From: Magnaporthiopsis rhizophila | Taxonomy: Eukaryota > Ascomycota > Sordariomycetes > Magnaporthales > Magnaporthaceae | Direction: 5' to 3' | Assembly (NCBI GenBank): GCA_003049465.1 | Contig: PYSS01000062.1 | Location: 1-64,000, forward strand | Length of the DNA stretch: 64,000 bases | Shown: piece by piece, positions 1-8,702 of the stretch | Position numbering within the stretch: the first letter of the stretch is position 1 | Layout: every line of letters starts with the position of its first letter | Made by a program: the position numbers and the translations under genes | The notes under the pieces: model-generated | Database searches by the model: none | Told to the model about the DNA's origin: nothing | What the model saw: only the letters and a program-made list of their open reading frames with translations

Positions 1-472
1 AAGTCGCAGAGTCAGGTGGTAATAATTCCCCCAGGACATCAATATGTATAAATCTAATTATAAATGCGGGAATGCGTGAAGTAAAGGGGTATTTCACGCC
101 GTGGCGGAGCAACCGACAACTCCGTCGATCCTTTTGTCGTCCGACTGTACGCCATGCTCCCGAATCGGGCAAAAAAAATGCACAGCAGGGTAAAAAAGGG
201 GGAGGAGAATCAGTTACCAACAACTGGGAAAACGGAACTTTGCATTCGGCTACCAAAGAAGCCCGCGGTTGAGGATCCCTATCGGGAGTCTACCAGCCGG
301 GACCATCCCAAGAAATAAGCATGTGGTAAACACAGATAGGTATTTTCCGCAGGGACTGCCGTTTTAATCATTAGGAAATAGCAGATGGGATGAAAGAAGC
401 AAAAGGGACGCATCGCCAAAACGCAACCAACGGAATTCGGTATTCACAAAAGCGAAGAAGAGATCACCGGTT
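1..472. other. Intergenic left edge, no gene recognised
   Basis: I see no conserved reading frame here. The open frames are short and give low-complexity or shuffled-looking protein. The segment may be the flank of a gene lying outside the window. Confidence 0.5.
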
Positions 473-548
473 TGCGTGTGGCCGGACTCGAACCGGGAGC
501 CCATCCTATCGATGGCAACGATGGATTTTACCCTTAAACGACACACGC
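473..548 (-). tRNA. tRNA-Gly(GCC)-like, probably a degenerate copy
   Basis: On the minus strand 76 bases fold as a tRNA. There is a perfect 7-bp acceptor stem (GCGTGTG with CACACGC, discriminator A). The D arm has stem GTTT/AAAT and a GG-containing loop. The anticodon loop TTGCCAT carries GCC, and the T loop is TTCGAGT. Two defects stand out. The 3' side of the anticodon stem and variable region are about five bases longer than a usual tRNA-Gly (an extra AGGAT after CGAT). The T stem has a C-C mismatch at its outer pair. A T-run suitable for Pol III termination follows downstream. I read it as a glycine tRNA that is either tolerated with an unusual variable loop or is a pseudogene. Confidence 0.6.
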
Positions 549-712
549 TTTTCATTGGACGGTAGTCTCCGTGGGGAAAGCAGTAGCACGTCAAGTGAGG
601 GGTCGAGATCTTGGCTCCTGGAGGATTGGCAGCCATCTGGGGGCGCTCCATGGCGGGAATGGAGCACACCGGCGACCCCCTTTTTTTTTATGGCGGACAG
701 TCCTAGCCCCCA

Positions 713-2517
713 TCAGGCCGAAGCACAATCCCGCCGCCTCATCCGAACCTGCAGGCCCTTCTGCCGAAGGAAGAAGCCGTTGCGAGTCCACCACTCCCTC
801 TCGGGGTGCACCATATCCATCTCGTAGCGCGCAAACAGCGCCGCGACGACCTTGTAGACCTCGACCAGGCCGAGGTGCCTGCCCAGGCAGACGCGCGAGC
901 CGGCGCCGAAGGTTAGGTCCGCCGCGTTCATGGCCCTGAGCCTGCGGGCGAACTCGTCTTGCGTCTCGCCGCCGTCGTCGGTCGCCCGCAGCCACCGCTC
1001 GGGCCGGAAATCGTCCGCGTCGCTGCCGAACACGGCACTGTTGCGCCCGACCACGTACGGGTTCATGCCGACGCTGGTTCCCGGCGGGGCGACGAATCCG
1101 TCCGGCAGCACGAGCGGCTGTGACGACGATGGGGAGGTCCGGTCGGGCTCCGGGACGTGCCGCAGCAGCGTCATGGCGACGGCCGGGTGCAGGCGCATGG
1201 CCTCGCGCACGACCGCCTCGAGGTACCGCACCGCCCGCGCCTCGGCGTACGTCGGCACCGCGCGGGCCTGTTCGCCGTCGTTGGCGGCGCAGAGGCCGGC
1301 CGAGGCCAGGGCCTCCTCGAGCCGCCGCTTGACGCGCGGCGTGCGCAAAACATAATACAGCACCGCCTTGATGGTGATGGCGGTCGTGTCGGCGCCGGCG
1401 ACCATGTTGATGGTCAGGTAGCTGACGATCTGCCTGTCGTCCACGACTTCGGGGTGCTCGGCCTTGGCCTGCACGAACCGGTCCAGGAAGTCGTCGGTGA
1501 TAGTAGTAGATTTGTGGTTTTCGAGGCTGCGCATGCGGTCGTGGAACCTCCGCAGCGTCGGCAGGAGCAGCCTGGTGGCGCCGCCGATGGGGAAGAACGG
1601 GTTCTTGTCGATCCAGCGGTCCAGGTACGGCAGCTGGCCGACGGCGGCCATATAGTCGGAGCCGAATCCTGATAACCTTATGTGCCCGTCAAAGTCGCGC
1701 CCGTTCTCGAGGTAGCCAAAGTGCTTGGAGAAGGTGATCTGGCCAATGACATCCCACGCATCTGGGGGGTGTGGACGGCCGGGTGTCAGAAAATAACAGG
1801 TCATAGACACACGGGGCAGCTCTCAGGGCGCCGTCGGTCACTTACACATCGAGATCCACTCGCCAAGATCGAAGCTTTCGCCAAAGCTTCCATCCTTGGT
1901 TCTCATGAAGCGGTCTTCGAGCTGGCGACCCAGTAGCAGTATAGCCTCGTCCACGTGGCCTTCCAGCTGAAGGACGCTCGGGAGCGAGTAGTGCTTGGCG
2001 ATCGGCCTCTTTTGCCGCGCGTGTTCGACCGGGTCGCGGACGCTGAAGACATTGTACACCACCTTTCCATCGACGATACTGCTGGCAGGCGGATAGAATT
2101 CGGTCTTGCACCACCTGCCGTCTGTCGTGTAGATGGTCTTGATGAGCTCGGGGAGGTCCAGATCCAGGTTGTTCGGCCCCGTACGGACGACGGGGCCGTA
2201 CTTTTCGTGCATGCGCTTGTTGACGAGGTGAATGTCACCGCGCAGCGTGTGGTAGAATCGCCATAGATCCGTCCACCCTAGGTAGGTAGCGACATGAGCA
2301 GTGTAAGCCAATGGAGCGTAGCCCCCAAGCTCTTGGGGAGGCGCCAGACGGGAACGGGAAGCAGCAGCTTACGGGCAACGAAGGGACCAGGGCATTTGCG
2401 CAGCGGAGAGCGGTAATTAGCCAGAACACCCCAGGCGACGTGCGCTGCCACCAAGATGAACAGCGCCGCAATCCCGTGCGAGAGGGCCGATTCGAGCCGC
2501 CCTAGTATGGACGCCAT
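713..2517 (-). CDS. Cytochrome P450 monooxygenase, pisatin-demethylase-like
   Basis: This is a heme-thiolate monooxygenase of 541 residues, presumably ER-anchored by the N-terminal hydrophobic segment (about residues 10-32) followed by CPGP. Three exons are inferred: 2517-2373, 2277-1846 and 1761-713. Introns begin GTAAGC and GTAAGT and end TAG and CAG, and the joins give VARWTDLWR and SMYAWDV, as expected for the family. Visible motifs are AGADTT (I helix), EAVVREAMRLHP with the ExxR pair, FRPERW and the heme loop FGAGSRVCLGRH with Cys484 as iron ligand. All key residues are present and the length is normal. An upstream in-frame TTG is not used as the start; the first ATG is at 2517. The substrate cannot be told. 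It is divergent from the membrane-protein gene to its right, and no biosynthetic partner is adjacent. Confidence 0.93.
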
Positions 2518-3483
2518 GCTGGGCAAGTTTGTTGCATCCGCTGCCCCGGAGGTATCGCCGAATCCAGTGAGGCGTGCACGAACAAGCCGGGTTTTCGTGC
2601 AGGCTTTGGCCTTGAAGGAGCTCGCGAGATATTCCTGACTGGGTTGTTGCCTGCATATATGCCGCCGCTGTCCCTCCGTCTCCCCAAGCTACCTACCTAC
2701 CTACTACTTACCTACTACCTATAAGCCAGGCTCCAGGCGGGGGCCCGGGGTAGCAGCCGGATCACACCCAGTCACTCCCGGCGCTGGGACAATAACGACC
2801 CAAGGGGGAGCTCCCCTCGGCAGCCATTGGCGATCGGTAATCCGCCGAGATGATACCCTGTGGGTGAACTAGACCGTATAAAGAAGGTACTCCGTGGGCC
2901 GCATTCTAGGCACACGGCAGTTTTCTTATTTTTTTGTTTGCTTTTTGTTCGCGGAAGACCTCAGCCGCCGACATCCGTGGCCACGGCTGAGCAATAACGA
3001 CAGGGATGGGATTTGCTTTTCGCCGCACCATGCATAAAATTGATTTCAACCGTGATACCCACACGAACCTGAGGTTGTTGCACCCTGTAGCCCTTCCCGA
3101 CGGTGATAGGGTCGACGCCCGGGCTGAGGGAATCCTGCGAACACTACCTCCCATTGGTGTACCAGCCAACCCCTCGCCAGCCGAGCCGTCCTCGTCCTCC
3201 ATTCCCCCACGCCCTGCCACCTTGGTGCCCTGAGGCGACTCGATTGCCATCTGGGCTATGTGGTCTACTGTGCACAATGAGATATGCGCTGTGTGATAAT
3301 GAGGGATTTCGAAAGTAGCAACCATGAATCCAATCCAAACGGCTGGCTCGATAAACACATAAACGCGCTGGTTCCTTCGACCACGATACTAAACGGCGCG
3401 CCAGCAGTGTCTGTCTCTTTGTTGATCCCCGGCAGCTTTTTCTCTGGCTCCATTTTCATATCACTTCAGTGAAGCCACACACT
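2518..3483. promoter_or_regulatory. Shared upstream region of divergent P450 and SAT4-type genes
   Basis: About 970 bases lie between two divergent starts. The stretch holds a CTAC-rich short repeat (2689-2722) and a TATAAAG-like sequence near 2877. No conserved reading frame is visible. The minus-strand frame at 2906-3358 starts with GTG and matches nothing I know. Confidence 0.4.
2689..2722. repeat. CTAC short tandem repeat
   Basis: Imperfect repeats of CTAC/CTACTA occur about 170 bases upstream of the P450 start codon. On the minus strand they read as GTAG repeats. Confidence 0.7.
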
Positions 3484-4701
3484 ATGGAGGTCACTCCCAT
3501 TGGTACCGTAGGAGGTGAAGGCCATTGGCTTTTATCCCTTTCGTGGTCGGTAACAGGCGTTGCCGCCGTCTGCTTTTTCTTCCGTCTTTACACACGCCTG
3601 GTGGTCGTCAAATCGTACGGCTGGGACGACACCATTTACAATGGATCTTTTGTACGACTTTTCATGTCTAAAACAGAACACCAGGTGGTTTCCAGCCAAA
3701 GATCTCGTCCGGGCTAACCCATATTACCCTCCTTAACCATACAGGTCCTGCTTCTTGCCTGCATGATCATGGTGCACATATCCGCACTATACGGCCTGGG
3801 ACAAAACCAGCAGGCACTATGGGACGACAGCCCCGACCGGCTGACCAGGGCGCTCCTGTACCTGATAATCGGGCAGATCTTCGGCGTCTCGACCATGGGC
3901 GTCGCCAAGGTGTCGCTGGGGCTCTTCCTGCTGCGCCTGGTCACGGTACGGTGGCACCGCATCGCCATCTGGACAACCATCGGGATCCTTTTTCTCGTCA
4001 CGGGCGTCACGTCCTTCGTCTTCGCCTTCCAGTGCTCCCCGCCCGCCTACCTGTGGGACAAGACGATCGAGGGCGGGCGTTGCCCGATCCCCATCACGCC
4101 GTTCGCGGTGCTGCTGGGCGCGTCCTGCGTCGCGGCCGACGTCTTCTTCGCCGTGTTCCCCTGGATCTTTGTGTGGCGGCTCAACAGGCCGCTGCGCGAG
4201 CGCGCTGTCATCGCGGGCGCCATGAGCCTAGGCCTCGTGGCCGCGGCCTGCGGCGTCAAGCGCACCATCGGGCTGGGCGGGCTGGCCAGCGAGAACTACA
4301 CAGTCGACGCGATCCCAACCTGCGGCTGGTCTATCGCCGAGCTGGCCATGACGCTCGTCTGCATCGCCATCCCGGTGTGCTTGCCGCTTTGGAAGCACCT
4401 GTCTGGCAGAGCCCAGTCGAGGAAGGGACCCCCGGCCGGCTCGGAAAGGATCGGCGACAGCGGACCCATGTTTGCGCTGCGCACGTTTGGCGGGAGCCCG
4501 ATGGCGACATCTCAGCCATCGAAGGGGTCCAAGGGATCAGGAGGGCAATCACGAGACACCACACACGTGGAGGGTGACGCCGACAGCGAGAGAGGTCTAC
4601 AGGGTGAGTTCAGGCCTGCAACAGACGGGCTCGGTGATTCTTTGTCGGGTTTTGAGAGTCAGCCCACGGATCTAGAGGAAGAGCGGCCGGGCAAGAGGTA
4701 A
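3484..4701 (+). CDS. SAT4/PTH11-type integral membrane protein (fungal rhodopsin-like domain)
   Basis: This is a predicted seven-helix plasma-membrane protein of 374 residues. Two exons are inferred: 3484-3651 and 3745-4701. The intron has donor GTACGA, acceptor ACAG and phase 0, and joins TIYNGSF to VLLLACM. Helices can be followed through WLLSLSWSVTGVAAVCFFFRLY, VLLLACMIMVHISALYG, LLYLIIGQIF, WTTIGILFLVTGVTSFVFAF, PFAVLLGASCVAADVFFAVFPW, GAMSLGLVAAACGV and AELAMTLVCIAIPVCLPLW. The motif KSYGWDD before helix 2 is typical of the family, as is a Cys-rich extracellular loop. The last 100 residues are hydrophilic, Ser/Gly-rich and cytosolic. There is no CFEM domain, so it is not a full PTH11 receptor. 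Its ligand and role are unknown. Confidence 0.85.
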
Positions 4702-5154
4702 AGGGGGGAAAAGAAAAAAAAAAAAAAACGGATAAAAACACAAAAGCTCACTTGACTGCCCTTCGATGGGGAGTCGAGTTACGAAAACCCCACTTTTTGG
4801 AGATTTTACTTCGATAGCTCTAAAGTCGCCGTCAACGGACGGATTCGAATCAGCGAGCTTGGGGTTTTCTTGGCCCTCACCCGTGGAAGAAGGTTGTGGC
4901 ATTTTTAACACCACGGTTATACCCATTCAACCACCCGGTTTGCTGCTGTGAGCTGTTGAAAGATTGCCTGCTGCCGGTGTATATATAGACCAAGTTGCGT
5001 GTCGCGTGCATTCGCGATGCAGGTGCGAGGCCATTCGTCGGAGAAAGATGGGTGCATGCAATGATGCATCTGCGGGCCGCAACAACAGCCCTACACCTAT
5101 TTCGAAACACAGATTATCCCATCAAATCACACGAGCATGCGAGCAGGATCAAAC
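4702..5154. other. Intergenic, no gene recognised
   Basis: It starts with an A-rich run just after the stop codon of the membrane-protein gene (4711-4728). A GTGG/CCAC hairpin around 4891-4915 is visible, but no tRNA cloverleaf closes. Confidence 0.4.
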
Positions 5155-6055
5155 ATGAAGTCCGAGGAGTATCTCAGCATCTGCATCGAGCAAGCGTTCA
5201 TGTCCCCTCTCCGTTTCCGCCACGGCGCTGTCGTCGTCAAGGCGGCAAGGTTGTTGGCAAGGAGCTCAACGGCTTGCATCCGGCGGCTACAACGGTCGCA
5301 CTCTGAAGAACGGAAGAAAGAGCAAGAATCAGAATAGGCACAAGAAGTCCGGTGGCGGAGAAGGGAGCATCTCGTCCGACACCAGCGTCATGCACCGGAG
5401 ATTATGGCTAACAATTCGGCTCTTGCTGCGTATACCTTTGCAGTTGAGCGCGTCAGCACTAGGGCGGAGGCAGCCGGCTTCAATAGCGCAGGCCCGGATT
5501 GGGGACGCAATGTCATTCTTTCCGTGAGACCTCCATGTGGCCAAGCAGGGGTCCAGTCGCTTGAGATTGCCCGGGTGCGTGAGACATCTAAAGCTATTTG
5601 CTCGTCCGGGGGCGGCCCTTCCACTTTGCTGGCACCCAGTCGTGACGGTGTACATAACCTGCCGGTAGCGGATATGGAAAGAGCGCATGCGAAGGCAGTC
5701 GGGTCACCGCACAACGAGCTACAGCGGAAGGAGACACGGACGCAGACGCTGGCGACCAGGGGAGAACCCGCCAAGTTCCCCCCAGGTGCAGTACCAGAAG
5801 CAACGGCGCTCGCACAAGGCTGCAGAATCCCAGCCGTGCTACATCGTATATGCACTCGTCTGGCACCAGACGCGCGTTCTTGCGGAAGAATACCGGGTTG
5901 GCGAACGCCTTTCGAACGTGGCGCGTGTATTGAGTGCACCAACGACCTCGAGACAAGGCACGCGCTGCTTCACGAGTTACACCTGCGCAGGCATCCTTCC
6001 TGGCACCTCCTCGCTCTTCAAAACATCCGTTGATTGGGAGGGCGAGTGCAGTTGA
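5155..6055 (+). pseudogene. Decayed CMP/dCMP deaminase-fold gene
   Basis: The frame opening at the ATG of 5155 gives MKSEEYLSICIEQAFMSP followed by LRFRHGAVVVK. This resembles the start of a fungal zinc-dependent cytidine/deoxycytidylate deaminase-like family. The match then continues in other frames: GKVVGK..LNGLHP, then GGYNGRTLKNGRKSKN up to SVMH, and finally EIMANNSALAAYTFAVER. SVMH plus EIMA would form the zinc and proton-shuttle H-x-E region. Each switch (near 5239, 5280 and 5393) fits the loss of one base. The downstream part (to about 6055) is only weakly recognisable; RCFTSYTCAGI near 5964 may be the remnant of the Cys zinc site. No intact product can be made. I am confident of the N-terminal match and unsure of the right end. 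Confidence 0.6.
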
Positions 6056-6761
6056 GTTGAGCTAAAAGTGCAAGCTCCGTGGCGCCGTGCCAAGAAAGCC
6101 AAGTTTGGATCCCGAACGACGTCACCAATGCAAACGGGTGGAGCTTGCGCACCCCCCGCCGCAACTCCAAGTCTAGGAACCCGTCAACGGTGAGCTGCAG
6201 CCGCCTCCGGCTTTCCAGCAAGGTGGCAGCCGCAAATGGACTACGGCGTACTTGGTTGTGCCTAGGGACAGCCAATGGGCAGGTATCCTGGAGAGACGCG
6301 GGCCCTTGCTGCGACACGTTGATGATGGCACAACTGTGGGGAGCTCCTTCCCACATCCCCGTTGCTGCTCCCTCCCGGAGCACAATTCCCGCCTAACGGT
6401 TTCCGTCTGGTTCTTGCCTGGCTCCAGACGGCGGGGGAGATCTTTCCTCAGATAGATTTGCCCAAGCCATGACGTAGCCCATTGGAACTGCAATGGTGAA
6501 GCGCATGGATCACCCCGCATTACAAAAAGACGAGCAGAGGATTCCTCCTCTCGGCAGCCTTTTGCAAAACAAAACATCTCCAGATCTTCACCAGCCATCC
6601 ATAGCCAAACAAAATTCCACATCCATCTTTTGGCCTTCGGGACCCATCCTTTGGGGTCTGGTTCTCTTCAGCTTAGCAATTGGCAGCTGTTACAGTCCAT
6701 ATCCTATCTCGGCTACTGGATTCCCGCGTCTTGCTCTTCACCTCGCGCTCACCCAGCCATC
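6056..6761. promoter_or_regulatory. Upstream region of the PAP2 gene
   Basis: No conserved reading frame is seen. The last 250 bases are pyrimidine-rich, as is common in leaders of filamentous fungi. An in-frame upstream TTG (6630) is not supported as a start. Confidence 0.4.
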
Positions 6762-8126
6762 ATGGCTCTGCCACGCCTTGGTCTGCTCGGCCGCCGTCGC
6801 CACCCAGCACAGGCCTACAGCATGGCCAAGCGTCCCAGGTTCGGTCTGTGGCTCAAGCACACATGGCTCGATATTCTCACCATGGCCATCTTTGGCGCTA
6901 TCGGCCTTTTGGTACGTCCTTCTCCCGCTCTGTGTTTCTTGATCAGTACCACTGTCATTTCCCGCACGACGCCTTTTCACTTTGGTCTCCAAAGGCCAGC
7001 CATTGGTTTCTTTGTCACTAACGCTGGCCTCGTTGCTTCTCAGGTCTACATGCTGCGTCCGGTACCAAATCGCTCGTTCGCTGTCGCTTACCCCAACGGC
7101 GAGGTTGTCTACCCCCAGTTCGCCTATCCGCTCCGCAAGGAAGTCGTCCCCATCTGGCTAGCCGCTGTTCTGGCCGGGGTCATCCCCATCTTTTTCTTCG
7201 CCCTGATGCAGATCCGCGTCCGCTCCTTCTGGGACTTCAACAACGCCGTGCTTGGTCTGCTCTACTCCCTCATCACGGCTGCCGTCTTCCAGGTCTTCAT
7301 CAAGTGGCTCATCGGCGGTCTGCGCCCCCACTTCTTGGACGTCTGCCGGCCAGACCCGGCGCTTTTGCAACCGGGTAATGGCTTCCGGAGCCTCTACTAC
7401 ACACGCGAGATCTGCACTGGTGACGAGAAGCAGATCAACGACGCCCTGGAATCTTTCCCCTCCGGTCACACCACCGCAGCATTTGCCGGCTTCGTCTTCC
7501 TGTACCTCTATCTCAACGCCAAACTCAAGGTCTTTTCCAACTATCACCCCTCCCTGTGGAAGTTGGCACTGATCTACGCTCCCATCCTTGGTGCTGTCCT
7601 CATCGGCGGCGCGCTCACCATCGACAAATTCCACAACTGGTATGATATTTTGGCCGGCGCCGTCATTGGCACCATCTTCGCCTTTAGCGCCTATCGCATG
7701 ACATACGCTGCCATCTGGGATTGGCGTTACAACCACATCCCTCTCAGCCGCGTCGCGCCATATGACTACGGCGTCCCCAGCGTCGGTTCCGCGGAGCTCC
7801 CCACCTACGCCGTCGCCACTCGTAAGGCCAACTGGGGCACACCTGACGCCGCTCTCGGCAGCAAGGAGGCTGTAAACGGTCTTGGAAGCCACTCCACTTC
7901 CGCTGCTGGCGTACCCCCTGTCGCTCGCCACGGAAGCACCGTGGCTCCGCCGGCCGCTCCCCACGGACGCTCTGTCACACCTCCTATCGCTCCCCATGGA
8001 AGCTCTGTCGCCGGCCGTGAAGCCGCTGCTCCCTCTCAACCTCCCATCGGATCCACGGGTGGAGCGTTTATGCAGCCTAGAAGGCCTGTCGGAGCCCCTG
8101 CTAGAGACGCGGGTAACATGGTCTAA
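6762..8126 (+). CDS. PAP2-superfamily lipid phosphatase (DPP1/LPP-like)
   Basis: This is a multi-pass membrane phosphatase of 410 residues, likely acting on phosphatidate or diacylglycerol pyrophosphate. Two exons are inferred: 6762-6911 and 7044-8126. The intron (GTACGT..TCAG) is 132 bases long, so the frame stays open through it. Signature 1 is KWLIGGLRP (Lys137 to Arg/Pro). Signature 2 is PSGH (189-192). Signature 3 is ALTIDKFHNWYD with His247 and Asp251. In signature 3 the usual Ser-Arg pair is Ala-Leu, so the phosphate-binding Arg normally found there is absent. Helices surround the motifs (AVLAGVIPIFFFALMQI, LGLLYSLITAAVFQVF, FAGFVFLYLYL, LALIYAPILGAVLIGGAL, ILAGAVIGTIFAFSAY). The cytosolic tail of about 120 residues contains an 11-residue tandem repeat. 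It is convergent with the Rpn2 gene. Confidence 0.9.
   Translation: MALPRLGLLGRRRHPAQAYSMAKRPRFGLWLKHTWLDILTMAIFGAIGLLVRPSPALCFLISTTVISRTTPFHFGLQRPAIGFFVTNAGLVASQVYMLRPVPNRSFAVAYPNGEVVYPQFAYPLRKEVVPIWLAAVLAGVIPIFFFALMQIRVRSFWDFNNAVLGLLYSLITAAVFQVFIKWLIGGLRPHFLDVCRPDPALLQPGNGFRSLYYTREICTGDEKQINDALESFPSGHTTAAFAGFVFLYLYLNAKLKVFSNYHPSLWKLALIYAPILGAVLIGGALTIDKFHNWYDILAGAVIGTIFAFSAYRMTYAAIWDWRYNHIPLSRVAPYDYGVPSVGSAELPTYAVATRKANWGTPDAALGSKEAVNGLGSHSTSAAGVPPVARHGSTVAPPAAPHGRSVTPPIAPHGSSVAGREAAAPSQPPIGSTGGAFMQPRRPVGAPARDAGNMV
7914..8012 (+). repeat. Three in-frame 33-base repeats in the PAP2 tail
   Basis: Three consecutive 33-base units encode PPVARHGSTVA, PPAAPHGRSVT and PPIAPHGSSVA. The DNA copies are diverged, so the repeat is kept at protein level. 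Such tails often vary in copy number between isolates. Confidence 0.85.
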
Positions 8127-8702
8127 GACTTGACTCAGAAGGAAGGTCAAGATCGTCTGGGGTCGAGTTTGCGATGAACTAATAACTGGTCGAGCCTTCG
8201 AGGGCTATGCGTCATTCATCCCAACATTATTATAACGTTTTCCATGGTTGCTTTTTGAAGTATTAATACCCAGGGACCAGGTGCCCTAGTTGTGGTTGCA
8301 GACGGTGTCGGGCAGGATCGGATCCATTAATTGAAAAAGGCATGACGATTGCTCAAGTTACTTCCCACTTCGCTCCTCGCGACTCCTAGTAGCATCTTGA
8401 GGCTGATGGAATCCATAACAGGCAGGGGAGAGTGCGAGGACATGGCAGTAGTCGACCTAAAGTGAAGGAAAAGGAAACAAAGTCTATTTGTGTAAACCCC
8501 CGCCCCTTCTCTCGCAAGAAAATTTGGACTCTGTTATACACAGGACCTAGCGACTGCTTGACCTAGCGACTGCTTGTCTAATCCATCGTCAACCCCATCA
8601 ACTACGTATGTAGCCGAGTAAAGAAGTGAGAACTCAGACTATAAATACAGCCGGAATTATTTCCGACGTTGTCACGCTCGCCTGAGCGTGTCACGTCCCC
8701 TC
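8127..8702. other. Convergent 3' flanks of PAP2 and RPN2
   Basis: This intergenic stretch should hold the 3' UTRs of both genes. It contains a perfect 16-base tandem duplication (8545-8576) and no reading frame of note. Confidence 0.5.
8545..8576. repeat. Perfect 16-base tandem duplication
   Basis: The unit acctagcgactgcttg occurs twice without a gap between the convergent PAP2 and RPN2 genes. Confidence 0.95.

Noticed and set aside
2906..3358. Minus-strand frame in the P450/SAT4 intergenic region
   Set aside because: Opens with GTG and has no family character; it lies in a divergent promoter region.
4790..4940. tRNA-like features (GATTCGAATC, hairpin, GGTT..AACC) after the SAT4-type gene
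   Set aside because: No acceptor stem or T stem pairs properly on either strand and the spacing does not fit a cloverleaf.
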